Counted from the stretch's first letter, positions 46,198-58,879 are shown. The stretch: DNA of 64,000 nucleotides from Ancistrus triradiatus (GCA_025084515.1 JAJAGP010001323.1:124001-188000), one strand, 5' to 3'. The notes: generated from the letters alone by a model not told the origin. Numbers and translations: made by a program.

Positions 46198-49100
46198 CTC
46201 ATCAGCTGGTTGTATTTGGCCAGGCGCTCAGATCTACAAGGAGCTCCAGTCTTTATCTGAGAAAGAGAAAGAAAATGCATATATTTAGCAAAATATGTTG
46301 ATATAAAGTACTCAGAAGTCTTAGGCCACCATTAGATATGTTGTTTTAGCAATGATATAATGATCATATATAACATATTGTCGACGAATTGACCCAGAAA
46401 TTTCAAACTTGCATTCGTCACACCATAATACTCTTTACCACTGATATTCATTCCAATCTTTATGAGCTTTAGTATATCTCAGCTTTTGCAACCTGTTCCC
46501 CTTACAAAAGTGGTTTCTTGGCTGCTACCCTTCCAAAAAGATCATTCATGACCACACTTCTTCGGACCGTCAAAGGTTCAACTTGGTATCCTGATGAAGC
46601 TGCCAGATGATGCTATTGCTCAAGTGTAAGGGGATGTCACACTAAATACATGCCACTGTAGCCTACAGAAGCTGTTTTTATGGAAGGGTTTTTTTCAGTT
46701 TTCTAATACTGCATTTAAAATCCCTGTAGTTGTATTCTAATAAACAAATTGAGAATTATTTTATATGGTCATTATACAATTGAGACCATACAAACTCTCT
46801 TTTTATAGGGTAGTGGGGGGAGACCTTTATTGCCCTCTTGTGGCAAGACCCAGTGTCTAATCAGACTGCACCTGTAATCATTTACATACAGTGGTGTGAA
46901 AAAGTGTTTGCCCCTTCCTGATTTCCTATTTTTTTGCATGTTTGTCACACTTCAGGGTTTCGGAACATCAAACCAATTTAAGTATTAGTCAAAGACAACA
47001 CAAGTAAACACAAACTGCAATTTTTAAATGAAGGTGTTTATTATTAAGGGAGAAAAAAATCCAAACCCTGTGTGAAAAAGTGATTGCCCCCTAAACCTAA
47101 TAACTGGTTGGGCCACCCTTAGCAGCAACAACTGCAACCAAGCGTTTGCGATAACTTGCAATAAGTCTTTTACAGCGTTGTGGAGGGTTTTCGAGCATGA
47201 ACGGCCTTTTTAAGGTCATGCCACAACATCTCAATAGGATTCAGGTCAGGACTTTGACTAGGCCACTCAAGTCTTCATTTTGTTTTTCTTCAGCCAATCA
47301 GAGGTGGACTTGCTGGTGTGGTTTGGATCATTTTCCGGCTGCAGAACCCAAGTTCGTTTCAGATTGAGGTCACAAACAGATGGCAGGACATGCTCCTTCA
47401 GGATTTTTTGGTAGTTCCATTTATCACAGCAAGTCTTCCAGGTCCTGAAGCAACAAAACAGCCCCAGACCATCACACTCCCACCACCATATTTTACTGTT
47501 GCTATAATGTTCTTTTTCTGAAATGCTGTGTTACTTTTACACCAGATGTAATGGGACACACCTTCCAAAGAGTTCAACTCATCAGTCTACAGAATGTTTT
47601 CCCAGAAGTCTTGGGGCTCATCAAGATGTGTTCTGGAAAAATGGAGACAAGCTTGATGTTCTTTTTGCTCAGCAGTGGTTTTCGTCTTGGAACTCTGCCA
47701 TGCAGGCCATTTTTGCCCAGTCTCTTTCTTATGGTGGAGGCATGAACACTGACCTTAACTGAGGCAAGTGAGGCCTGCAGTTCTTTGGATGTTGTTGTGG
47801 GGTCTTTTGTGACATCTTGAATGAGTCGTCGCTGCGCTCTTGGGGTAATTTTGGTCGGCCAGCCACTCCTGGGAAGGTTCACCACTGTTCCATGTCCTTG
47901 CCATTTATCGATAATGGCTCTCACTGTGGTTTGCTGGAGTCCCAAAGCTTTAGAAATGGCTTTATAATCCTTTCCAGACTGATAGATCCAGACTTTCTTT
48001 CTCAATTGTTCCTGAATTTCTTTGGATCTCAGCATGATGTGTAGCTTTTAAGGATCTTTGGTGTACTTCACTTTGTCAGGCAGGTCCTATTTGAGTGATG
48101 TTCTGATTGAGAACAGGTGTGGCAATAATCAGGCCTGGGTGTGGCTAGAGACAGTGAACTCAGGTCTGATAAACCATAGTTAAGTTATGATTTCACAAGA
48201 TGGGGGCAATCACTTTTTCACACAGGGCCATGTAGGTTTGGATTTTTTTCTCCCTTAATAATAAACACCTTCATTTAAAAACTGCATGTTGTGTCTACTT
48301 CTGTTGTCTTTGACTAATATTTAAATTGGTTTGATGTTCCGAAACCCTTAAGTGTGACAAACATGCAAAAAAAAAGGAAATCAGGGGGCAAACACTTTTT
48401 CACACCATTGTATCTGCCTGAGGCATAACTGCATGCCGAGTTTTGCAGTAATCCGACATTTCTATCTGCATTATTTTTGTTGTCAATGAGTGCACATTTT
48501 TGTTTTTATTTCAGGTTGTTAGACAAAAGAGTGACAAATTCAAAAGAGCTTGATGACTTTCTGAATGCATTATATAGCTTGTTTAAATATGACAGCATGT
48601 CTGATTGGTTATACTTATTTTAACTTTGTGTCTTGGAATTTTCCAGACATGAATATTACCTGTCCGGTGCAGAGCCCAACAACGAGATCTGCGATGAATG
48701 TGTCCTCTGTCTCTCCAGAGCGATGGCTGACCATCACACCCCAGCCATTGGTCTGGGCCAGTTTACATCTGAGAGAGAGAGAGAAATCCCTTAAAAATGT
48801 ATTTACACTGCGTCGTTTTAAGAACTACAGTACGTGGTTTCAAGTTCCTGTGTCAGAATTGAGGGAAAAATGGACCCAACAATGACCTCTAAGGAGGAAT
48901 TCTAAATGAAGTCTACCCAGTGATGTTGAGTGTATTTCTGAACCGTGAGATGACCCTATGTGACTGACAGCTGTCACTCACGCTTGGATGGCCTCTGTGA
49001 CAGTGCCAATTTGGTTGACCTTCAAGAGCAAGCAGTTGCAAGCACGTTCCTCTGCTGCCTTCTCTATCCTCTTTGGATTTGTTACCGTCAGGTCATCACC

Positions 49101-52100
49101 CACAATCTGGATCCCAAGTGAACCAGTCATCCGAGTCCAGGCTGCCCAGTCATCCTGATCAAAAGGATCCTCAATAGATACCACTATGAAAATAATAATG
49201 ATATTAAGATATCAACAGAAAATATTTTCAAACGATCCTTTGTATAAAGAGAATAAAATAAAATAAAAAATGTATTACTAGAAAGTTGTTAACATCCTGT
49301 TTTCATAATGGTAAGTGGTTTCGTTATCACCCTCAATGGCTCATTGGGTGGAGCCAGGTGGTTGCCACAGCAGTTTCAGAGGACATGGGTTCAATCTCAG
49401 GCAGTGCTTGCAATGTGAAGGTGAAATGGTGCATTTAAGGAAAAAGCCAAGTCACTGGAGATGTATGCCTAGTGGCGGTAACAAGCTTGAGTAAATGAGG
49501 AGAGTCGCATCAGGAAGGTCGTAAAACCTGTTCTAAATCTAGTATGCATTGATCCGTTGTGTCAAACCACAAATGGGCACCGCTGATAAAGGATTTATGA
49601 CTGGTGTTATTCACTACAGTATTGGATATGTTTTACTTAAAAAAGGAAAATGTAACATTTCCAAAAAAAAAAAAAGTCACTATATATAAATAATGTTCTT
49701 TTTGGAGAGCAGGGGCTTTCTGCTTGCAACCCTGCCATGCAAACCATTATTGTTCAGTGTTCTTCTAATGGTGGTCTCATGAACATTAACATTAGCAAAT
49801 GTGAGAGAGGCCTTCAGTTAGAAGTTACCCTGGGGTCCTTTGTGACCTCGCCAACTGTTTCACGTCTTGCTGTTGGAGTGATCTTTGTTGGTCGACCACT
49901 CCTGGGGAGGGTAACAATGGTCTTGAATTTCCTACATTTGTACACAATCTGTCTGACTGTGGATTGGTCCAAACTATTTAGAGATGGTTGTATAACCTTT
50001 TCCAGCCTGATGAGCATCAACAACTCTTTTTCTAAGGTCCTTAGAAATCTTTGTTCATGCCATGATACACTTCCACAAACATGTGTTGTGAAGAGCAGAC
50101 CCTCTTCTTTAAATAAAACAGGGTGCCCACTCACACCTGATTATCATCCTACCGATTGAAAACACCTGACTCTAATTTCACCTTCAAATGAACTGCTAAT
50201 CCTAGGGGTTCACATACTTTTGCCACTCACTAATATGTAATATTGGATCATTTCCCTCAAGTGTAATATTTTTGTCTCATTTGTTTAACTGGGTTCTCTT
50301 TATCTACTTTTAGGACTGAAAATCTGATGATGTTTTATGTCATATTTATGCAGAAATATAGAAAATTCTAAAGGGTTCACAAACTTTGAAGCACCACTGT
50401 AAATTTATATTTATCATAAGCAACATACTGTATTATCAAAGTGTACATTTTTAATGAATTATATTATTGAAAAAGCTAACATGGCTAAAAATAAAGAAGT
50501 CCTTCTGGAGATAATAAAAAATGATAATTATGTGATAAAAGAATATACAGTGGTACCAAGTACTGAACAAATATTTCCCATAAGGAATAATGTCAATTGA
50601 ATTAATCCATTCCAGACCCCAAATCCACACTGAATAAAGCATTATATGCATTAATAGCATTGTATTGTACAGGTGCTCCCTGATTTATGATGGAGATACA
50701 GTCTGACAAATCCATCATAAGTTTAATGTATCATGAATGTATGATGAACCGCCGAGTTTAATACAGTCTATACTGTTTAATAGAGTAGCCTATCTTATTG
50801 TTTAAAACACTTACATTAACCTACAGAGACTGAATGCTGTGCCATGAATGAATCATGAATCGCTGAAATGAGTGATTCATACACATTTAAGCAAGTGCGC
50901 CGAGTACCAAGCAAACGAGAGCCATTTCTAGTCAAAATACATCGAGAACCGAATTCTATGAGTTCTGAGGTGGTTAAGAACCGAGGTACCACTGTAATAC
51001 TGTACAGTACTCACTGAGTAGCAAAGAATTTTAGTACATAATCACAGCTTTATTTGCTGATAATACGGTACCTGGATAGTCATTGACAAAGCCCTGGTAG
51101 ATATCTAGTAGCTCTTCACCGGTGATGTGTCTTTCAGGATCTGGAGGCGATTTGAAATCCAGGTCATACTTCCCTTCTCGGTAGAACTCTGAAGCAGCTA
51201 CATCCATCCCGATCACAACCTTATCTGTGAATCCTGCCTTTTCTATGGCAGTCTTTATCAATTCAAGTGCTAAAAGAGCGTGGCAAAGGAGGAGAAGAAA
51301 CGCTGTTAAAACTAATATGAGGATGATGACATCTTTGCATCTTACTTCTTGTACATTACAGACTTCATCTTCAGACTCCCAGAAAAACATGTACACACAC
51401 ACACACCTTCACGATTCTCCAGAATGCTGGGGGTAAAACCTCCCTCATCACCAACATTCGTGGCATCCTGACCATACTTCTGCTTGATCACCTCCTTCAG
51501 GGTCTGATAGAGTTCAGCCCCAACACGCAGAGCGTCGCGAAACGACTCTGCCCCAACAGGAAGCACCATGAATTCCTGCATGGCCAGCTTATTTCCAGCA
51601 TGAGATCCACCATTTATTACATTAAAAGCCTGGAAGGAAACATGGAGGACGTGGCAAACAGATTATTGACAGAGATAAAACAGTGGGTATATCATTTGTG
51701 CTCACTGGCTAAATAAATATGTTACAAATCCTAATTTGGGCTTGATAGATGTTTGCCAAACGATGTTAAAGACTTGTCAAATAACTGAGGTAGTTTAGTC
51801 TGTTTATTATCCTCATGGCTTTGTATTACACAGGTTATGTGTATGTGATTTGATGCATTTCAGTAAAACAAAGCTAATTAAGCTACACAGTTTCTGAAAC
51901 AACTTAAATCAATGAAAGTACTCGTTCACACTAAGTATTTTATGTAAATATGAAGCTATTATAACTAAGTTTGATTACAAATATAATAAATAACAGAAAT
52001 TAGTTGAAATATCTTACAGGAACTGGCAACACTAGTTCTGTGTTTCCGGCCAGGTCGGCAATGTGACGGTACAAGGGAATTTCTTTTTCTGCCGCACCAG

Positions 52101-54715
52101 CCTTGCAAATGGCCAAGGACACCCCCAGAATGGCATTGGCACCAAACTGAGCTGTGGATGTAAAGAAGTGTTGTTGACATCCTATTCATTACACTGAGAA
52201 ACACTGCAGTTCACATTAGCTGTAATGTGGGGGCACCCCTGGTCTGTGCCACACATCACACACACCCAGCCTCTACCCTGAGGCAGGACAGGAACAGCAG
52301 TAAATAAGTCACAGTAATGAATCACAATGGTTCATATCCCGCCTCTGGATTGGGGAGGTATCAGTTGCATTTTGAAGTTGCAGTTACTTCCTGGAAGTGC
52401 AGTCAAAGCCTGGTGACACTGGTTCCTTCTCAGAGACTCTTAGGTCTCAGTGCTGCTCGGGGTGGGGACTGGGTCAGCTATGTCATGTGACGTCAACCAG
52501 GGGGTGCCGCTACATTGCCTCAATAGATTGTTGTTGTTGTGTTACACATGGTTTTAAATTTATGGACATCAGACACCAAAACATCACATCCAGATGCATG
52601 ACATTAAAATGGATTTGGACTGTCCTATGTAGCTTTAATACTTTTAATTGTTCTGAGTCAGGTTTCACACAAATTTGGAACATGACTGGAAAAAATTGCT
52701 CCATTCAACCATAACAGCACTGGTGAGATCAGGCACTGACGTTCCCATTAATTTCAACATGTTGGATGGGGATTAGGTCAGGGTTCTTTGCAGGTACTGT
52801 ATGTCAAGTAGATAACTGATGTAGCCCACTAATTAGAAAGTATAAGCAAATGACTGGGTCAGAACATCTCCAAAATAGCATGGCTTGTGGGGTGCTGCCT
52901 GTCAGCAGTGGTGTGTACAGTGGTCCAAGAACCAGCAACAGGGTGTTCGGTGGCCAAGGCTCATTGATGTACCATGGCAACAAAGGCAATTCTGTTGTCA
53001 TTTTTTGCTTCATCTGTGTATTTTAAACTTTGTTTGTACTTTACATGGATTCAGTGGTAAATGACTCACATTTGTTCTCTGTGCCGTCCAACTCGATCAT
53101 CATGTTGTCCAGTTTCTCCTGCTCCACTACACTGATCCCCTGTAGATCACATCATAGATCCCAGATTAATGCCATATTAATACTAAAAGCAGTGGCTAGT
53201 ATATAACACTATAACCAATAGGTAACCAATTAGGCCTAACATTTGTGTCCTAAAGGTTAATGCTAAACGTTTCCTGTAACTGTTGATCAGTCCTGCACAC
53301 CGGCTTGGAGGAAATTTAGCCCATTCCTCCATACAGGACAGCTTCAACTCTGGGATGGTGGTGGGTTTCCTCACATTAACTGCTCGCTTCAGGCCCTTCC
53401 ACAACATTTGGATTAAGGTCAGGTCTTTGACTTGGCCATTCCAAAACATTAACTTTATTCTTCTGTAACCATTCTTTGGTAGAACGACTTGTGTGCTTAG
53501 GGTCGTTGTCTTGCTGCATGACCCACCTTCTCTTGAGATTCAGTTCATGGACAGATATCCTGACATTTTCCTTTAGAATTCTCTGATATAATTCAGAATT
53601 CGTTGCTCCATCCATCATTGCTCCATCAAATGATTATCAGTTGGTACAAATGTAGGTTGTGATGTTTAATATGTTAATTATTAATTAGAGTTTTAAAACA
53701 CTAGCCACTGACAATACCCACAACACTGCTGTTACCATACCATTATCACTTGTGTTACTGCCCAACCAGTCAATACATGTCATTTGAAACACAAATAATC
53801 CACTAAATAGAAATACACCAGTGGCACTCAGGTGGTACAGTGGTCTGAAACACTTGCCCACCACCCTAGTGTCCTGGATTCGAGTTACAGTTGTGCCTTT
53901 TAATGTCTGGATTGGTCATCACATGTAGACAAGATTGGTGGCGTCTGAGTTAGGGAAAGCTTGCTGGCCCCGTCTAGAACCCAACATTCTCCGTGGATAG
54001 AAAAAAATCCACCATTACCTCACTTGGTACCAGGACAGCTTCACCAAGATCTCTAAATAGCATAACTATTCTTGTTAAAGCTTTAAAAACTCTCATGAGG
54101 TTCAGCTGCAACACACAGACACATGACATGCTGCTCTCTATCTGCTGTCCTTGGTAATGCATTTTTAAGGTTATACATCGGTCATTGACAGACAAACACT
54201 TACAGAAGCAATGAGGGCAGGTCCAAGGGTGTCATTGATGTGTCCGACCGCTTTCAGTACGCCTAGGACAAGATTAGGAGCAGAGAAAGAAAATCATAAA
54301 ACAAATCATGGAAATATCTGTTGATATTTCACAAAAAATGATGGTCACCTTTGCCCTTGTAGCGATTCTTGTCTCCATCTCTGAGTTCTAGAGCCTCATA
54401 AATGCCTGTTGATGCTCCACTAGGCACAGCAGCCCTAAACAGTCCTTAAGTGAGGCACAAATGGAGAGGGAAAGAGAGAAATTCCAAAATTATTAGATGA
54501 GTTATAGCACATCACCTGATTTTGACAACTACACTACACTGTATCTCCTAAAGGAAGTTTAATTCCACTGATCCTTTAATAATTTCCTTCCAAATGTCTT
54601 GTTTACCCTTGTTGAAACAGGCAGTCTACCTTTTTCAGTCCTCAGGTCCACCTCAACTGTGGGATTGCCCCGAGAGTCCAGGATCTCCCTGGCAACAATG
54701 CTCACAATGGACATC
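46198..54715 (-). CDS. eno2: Enolase 2 (gamma enolase), last exon not found
   Basis: Enolase converts 2-phosphoglycerate to phosphoenolpyruvate in glycolysis. Exons from the 5' end: 54630-54715 (ATG at 54714), 54349-54444, 54204-54262, 53070-53139, 52018-52151, 51407-51629, 51072-51269, 48982-49183, 48660-48768 and 46198-46256. Lengths 85(coding), 96, 59, 70, 134, 223, 198, 202, 109 and 59 match the vertebrate enolase pattern; all borders are GT..AG. Key blocks are intact: ILDSRGNPTVEV, SGASTG, GGSHAGNKLAMQEFM, NVGDEGGFTPSI, VIGMDVAASEF, VVSIEDPFDQDDW, GDDLTVTNP, LLLKVNQIG, SHRSGETEDTF and IKTGAPCRSERLAKYNQLM. These include the magnesium ligands and catalytic Glu and Lys. The final exon (about 22 residues) was not seen. 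The eno2 name rests on synteny with gnb3 and tpi1. The gene runs opposite to tpi1. Confidence 0.92.
46889..48410 (-). mobile_element. Complete Tc1-like transposon (family C)
   Basis: 1522 bases bounded by TA at 46887-46888 and 48411-48412. TIRs start CAGTGGTGTGAAAAAGTGTTTGCCCC and remain alike for roughly 200 bases, including 'ctcccttaataataaacacc'. Inserted in eno2 intron 9, antisense to none of the exons. Carries a decayed transposase. Confidence 0.88.
47250..48035 (-). pseudogene. Tc1-family transposase, frameshifted
   Basis: An open N-terminal part (48035 down to 47574) has EIQEQLRKKVWIYQSGKDYK, KALGLQQTTVRAIIDKW, NLPRSGWPTK and HASTIRKRLGKNGLHGRVPR, i.e. both helix-turn-helix halves. 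The catalytic half is broken into several frames, with only antisense traces of the later blocks to about 47250. Confidence 0.7.
48411..48505. repeat. Dispersed repeat shared with tpi1 intron
   Basis: Second copy of the repeat at 30149-30240. Its left limit coincides with the TA duplication of the family C transposon. Confidence 0.6.
49340..49600 (+). repeat. SINE-like repeat in eno2 intron
   Basis: 'ggctcattgggtggagccaggtggttgccac' and 'gggttcaatctcaggcagtgc' give a tRNA-like head with B-box. Boundaries approximate. Confidence 0.4.
49685..50400 (-). mobile_element. Tc1-like family A, half copy
   Basis: Right end 'gttcacaaactttgaagcaccactg' before TA is intact; antisense N-terminal transposase text at 49814-50134 is broken. 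The catalytic half is missing. Confidence 0.7.
50548..50994. mobile_element. MITE with CAGTGGTACC ends, uninterrupted copy
   Basis: TA-flanked; ends CAGTGGTACCAAGTACTGAAC and 'gttaagaaccgaggtaccactg'. 447 bases. It shows the unbroken form of the elements at 1-863 and 39147-41996. Confidence 0.7.
52240..52510. repeat. SINE-like repeat fragments in eno2 intron
   Basis: Text such as 'cacagtaatgaatcacaatggttcatatcccgcctctgg' looks like a tRNA-like B-box head of a dispersed repeat; weak. Confidence 0.25.
52800..53015. repeat. Unclassified dispersed repeat, 5' part
   Basis: 'acagtggtccaagaaccagcaacagggtgttcggtggccaaggctcattgatg' belongs to the same fish repeat family as 38630-39130. Confidence 0.45.
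53252..53635 (-). mobile_element. Tc1-like family A, internal fragment
   Basis: Antisense C-terminal transposase text: ELNLKRRWVMQQDNDPKHTS and the PSQRPDLNPNVVEGP region (near 53376-53618). Ends are missing on both sides. It lies 110 bases upstream of an eno2 exon (in gene orientation). Confidence 0.7.
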
Positions 54716-54889
54716 CTATAAGAAGGATAGATAAGGTAAGTAGAGGTAAAACTGCAAAGCTCTTAAAGTCCAGAATATCCCCTGATGACAGTGTGCCATG
54801 TAATTTATAGCACCTCTGTGTTTATTACTCAAGTACACTGAAGTTATTCTTTGCATTGTTCTTCACCTAGGCAAATATAAACCTGAAAA

Positions 54890-55200
54890 ATGTCTTAAGT
54901 GTAAATAATTCTTCCACTATCACAGTTTATCCCTGTTTATCCTGGGCAGTATCGCAGTTGGCTGTGGTGCCTATCTCCAGAATTCACAGGGCATAGACGA
55001 ACACGTACCATGAACTGGGCACCAGTCTCTCACAGGACTGGGTAGGAGTTGAACTTGCAGCACCTCCGGATGATCCCCCATCCAGCATCACATCCCTCAG
55101 ACCAAGCCCAATCCAAGCCCAATCATGCCTATGTGACACCAAACCCGGACAGAAGACACAGCTGGGATTCATACCTGGTTCACTGTCATAGTGGCTAGGG
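54890..55200 (-). repeat. SINE-like repeat
   Basis: 'gttggctgtggtgcctatctccagaattcacagg' through 'gggattcatacctggttcactg' is a common fish dispersed repeat type; in the large eno2 5' intron. Confidence 0.4.
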
Positions 55201-55642
55201 TATTAGAATGGCACACCACCCGAGAGCCTCTGTATTATTATAGTTATTGTTATTACATTACTATAAGACAATTCACCCTTATTTCCTGAGGGAAGCAAAA
55301 TCTTTTGCCAATAGGCTGAGATCATTTCACTTGATAAGACCAAAGTAACTAAAATTGAGCTCAGATGGTCAACAGACCTGGATTCCACAGATGGGGGTTG
55401 GTAGTCACATACACACATGATTTGCTGTGTCTGGGGGAAGAGAGGCTAGTTGGGGGAGTGTCCCTTGGTGCTGCAGCAGTGGCACTTACCCAGCCCTGTG
55501 ATGGACTGGCATCCAATCCAGGGCATGGATGCAAAGCAAAACTGAACTAGTAACAGAACATCCAGTGAGCCCCCAGGAATGTAGACTTTTATAGACTTAA
55601 AAAAATAAAATACACTTATTTGATAGATTGATAGATAGATCA

Positions 55643-55646
<4 letters not shown>

Positions 55647-55672
<26 letters not shown>
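55647..55672. repeat. (GA)n microsatellite
   Basis: About 13 GA units. Confidence 0.9.
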
Positions 55673-55674
<2 letters not shown>

Positions 55675-55708
55675 CCTTCATCAACTGTGCTTATTGAAAG
55701 TCTTCTGA

Positions 55709-56126
55709 ATATGTAGCTTTATGTGTGAACATGTTGATGTTCTTATCATAACATGCATTCATTCCATGGGGTTCAAAAGTTACAAGAGTGTTGATCAATT
55801 CTTTTTTTGAGTTTCCTAAAATGATTGCTGCCACAGCAACAAATGACAATGCAAACAGATATATCACTTCTGGAATGTCCATTAGTATTAATATGCCTTG
55901 CCACTGGAATCAAACACATCAAACCTAAGAATTTGTCATTTCCAGCGGCAAGGAATTTTAATACTAGCAGACTGATTCCATGTATTATTTGTGTGTTTGC
56001 ATTGCCATGTGTTGACACGGCAGCAATCATATTAGGAAAAAAAAAAAAGAACTTATCTACACTCTTGTCACTTTTGAACCCCATGGAATGATTGTTATGA
56101 TTTAAACATCAACATCTTCATACATA
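55709..56126. repeat. Large foldback palindrome
   Basis: Left arm (about 55709-55903) and right arm (about 55943-56126) are inverted copies: e.g. 'cattccatggggttcaaaag' at 55760 pairs with 'cttttgaaccccatggaatg' at 56070, and 'atgattgctgcc' pairs with 'ggcagcaatcat'. Arms near 185-195 bases with a loop of about 40. Likely a foldback MITE. Confidence 0.75.
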
Positions 56127-57256
56127 AACTGGTCCCTTGTTTAGATACATAGACAGACAAACACACTGACTGTTTTATCAAAAATCAAGTGAAAACATCT
56201 TAAAAATAAGCAGTTGTTATCCAATCACGTTCAATGCCCTATGTTCCCATAGGATAGGTGCCCAGAGAACCCACAACTCTGACCAGGAAAAAAGCAGTGT
56301 TAAAATCGTGAGTAAAAAAGGTAAGCTCAATTAACATTTCAGGTATTATAAGTGGGATTTATCTTTAAGCTAAAAGCTGATTACGAAATATATGCTCAAG
56401 ATTTGAAATAGACTGTGTAATCTGTACGTATATTAAAATGTTTTCATCTGTTTTGCAGTAGTTCAACTTAATGAAGCGATGCTTTAGTAAGATTTTTTTT
56501 TCCTGGTCATCGTCAATATATCATCTAATCAATAGATAGATTAGATAGAAAGTTTATATATATACAGACCAAACATTAATCACCAACCTAAATACGAACC
56601 TAGGCTACCGGGTGTTCACGGCACAAGCAAAATGGCTGACCTTGACATCTTGCTGTATATCACAGAGACGCTGCTTCACATCAGTATGCATGCTTCAAAG
56701 CAAATAGCACTGCTTTGAAGCAAATACAACTGGCCCAGTTACTTGTTCGAGGATGAGACCCTTTTCCCCAATGCTTGAGACTCAGGATCTTGTACACAAT
56801 GACTTAATATCAAATCGCTTCCTTTTACCTATAGGCTACGTGTTCTATGGGTGCTGGGTGCTATAGAAGGCATGATAGAATTATCTCTAAGTTGTACGTA
56901 GTGCATTATATATGTAACGGAGATCGACTGGGAAACAGTGGGTTTTGTATAGAGTGTTTGGACTTGTTTCAGTTCGGTTTCTTTAGTCGTGAGTTACGTA
57001 ATGCATGTTTCCGATGAGCTGATAGTGATACTGCAGCATGGTGCGGGGAGGGGGGTGCGGACAGAATGTAAATTATTTAGCTTCTCCTCTTTGGTTATTA
57101 AGAAGGTGGAATACAGACGTGGAGGGAGAATGGAATAAAGAAAACTAGGGGGTGAAAAACAGGGAGATGACAGCAAGCACTTAACCGCCCTTAGGGTAGA
57201 TTTTAACAGGCAATGAAAGCAGATTGGACACGCGCCCATGCGACGTACGGACTGTG

Positions 57257-57257
<1 letters not shown>
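56127..57257. other. eno2 upstream region or 5' intron
   Basis: No exon or repeat recognised. If the UTR exon at 57717 is real, this is intron. Confidence 0.4.

Positions 57258-57301
<44 letters not shown>
57258..57301. repeat. (CA)n microsatellite
   Basis: About 22 uninterrupted CA units. Confidence 0.95.
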
Positions 57302-57302
<1 letters not shown>

Positions 57303-57716
57303 TACTGTCTTAGCTGGGTAATACCACTGATATGATACCTAAACCTCATCAAGTCAACAACAAATGCTGCTGCACTTTTCCTTTAAATATCTGCCTTTTT
57401 CTCAGACAGACCCACAAGTAATCTAATCTAATAAGCAATATGTTCCTGTCAACATGAAAAAACACATGCCTGTGCACAACACTGCAACTATCCTCCCCAT
57501 AAACTACACAACATGCACACATTCTGACATATGCATGACTTTCCTTAATACACACCTTGCCACCAGCTGCAATTCACCTTAACCTGCAACACTGCTTTCT
57601 CATTCTCTCAACCCGCACATGCAATACTGACTGCAAAATTAGGCCTGGTGGAGCCTGTGGGAGAGGATGGAAAAATAAGCTGAGAGACAGAAAATAATTC
57701 CTTTACCTGCCGTCTG

Positions 57717-57765
57717 TGCGGGTGTAGTAGCCTCACAAAAGGCGAGCTGGAAAACACTGAGAAGA
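57717..57765 (-). other. eno2: Candidate eno2 5' UTR exon
   Basis: On the minus strand the GC-richer sequence ending CACAGACGGCAG is followed by GTAAAGG, a strong splice donor. Vertebrate enolase genes have an untranslated first exon separated from the ATG exon by a long intron; the ATG exon here has an AG acceptor one base before the start codon. The upper limit of the exon is unknown. Confidence 0.4.
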
Positions 57766-57782
57766 GAAAGAGGCTGAGGGAA

Positions 57783-57785
<3 letters not shown>

Positions 57786-57831
<46 letters not shown>
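57786..57831. repeat. (AG)n microsatellite
   Basis: About 23 AG units, i.e. (CT)n on the eno2 strand just upstream of the candidate UTR exon. Confidence 0.95.
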
Positions 57832-57835
<4 letters not shown>

Positions 57836-58361
57836 AAACAGAAGAGGGGGGAGACAGTGTGTGACACTGGGGAGGAAACGAATAGATGACTCAGAAGATG
57901 CTGAGAAACAGAAGACAGAGAATGGACGAAAGAAGAGGACTAGCAGCCCAGTTAATGAGAGGGGTGAAGGATTCAGGAGGAAGAAGAGAGGGAGAAAAAT
58001 ACAGGGTGCTACTTCATTATCATACAGTTGGCAGTAAAAGTAGATGGAGACAGAGAAGGAGCAGGTGCCTTATCACCACCCCACCAGCACCCTAGTGGAG
58101 CCACAATTCACCAGTGCACCATTATCGTCTAATAATACATCATGTATTATTAGATGATGATGATGCGCAGAGCACTAGTGCTGCACGCTTATACAGCTAT
58201 AGGTTTCCTACAAACCTGCATATTCACGTGATGTGTGTTAGCTTTTATGTTGAAGATGATTGGGGACATTAGAATGTTCAAAATTCAAACTGAAAACAGA
58301 AGTCAAATAAAAAATAAAAACAGAAAGGCTTTAATCCAAATAAGAACATAACAAATAAATG

Positions 58362-58860
58362 TACAGTGGTACTCGAAAGTTTGTGAATTTTTTATAATGA
58401 TCTATATTTCTGCATAAGTATGACCTAAAACATCATCAGATTATACAGGTGAGAAATATAAACCAATTAAACAATTAGACAAAAATATTGTACTTGGTCA
58501 TTGATTTATTTAGGAAAAGGATCCACTATAGGATATCTATTTACCAGTATCTGGTGTGTTCACCTTGTCCAGCAATAATTGCAAGAACAGAACAGCTTCC
58601 GGGATGTCGGTGGGTTTCTTCATCAGAACTTCAACCACTACATTTCTGTTGGATTAAGGTCGATTAACTGTTAACATCAAATTTATTCAACTTTAATAAT
58701 TTTTGTAGAACGACTTGTGTATGTAGGGTCCTTGTCTTGCTGCATTACCCACTTTCTCTTGAGATTCAATTTCTCGACAGATGGCCTGACATTTTCCTTT
58801 AGAATTTGCTTATTGCTAAGCCAGACTAAACATTTACATTTACAAACATCTGGCCCAGAT
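58362..58860 (-). mobile_element. Tc1-like family A, fragment
   Basis: Left end CAGTGGTACTCGAAAGTTTGTG is present; antisense transposase text to 'ctgacattttcctttagaattt'. Truncated; followed within 20 bases by a family D copy. Confidence 0.65.
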
Positions 58861-58879
58861 GAAGCGAAACAACTACATA

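Noticed and set aside
49141..49183. Apparent loss of residues at the start of the eno2 exon
   Set aside because: YPVVSIEDPF is the normal enolase sequence, so the exon border is correct.
55773..56091. Overlapping open frames on both strands within 103 codons
   Set aside because: They mirror each other because the region is an inverted repeat; not coding.
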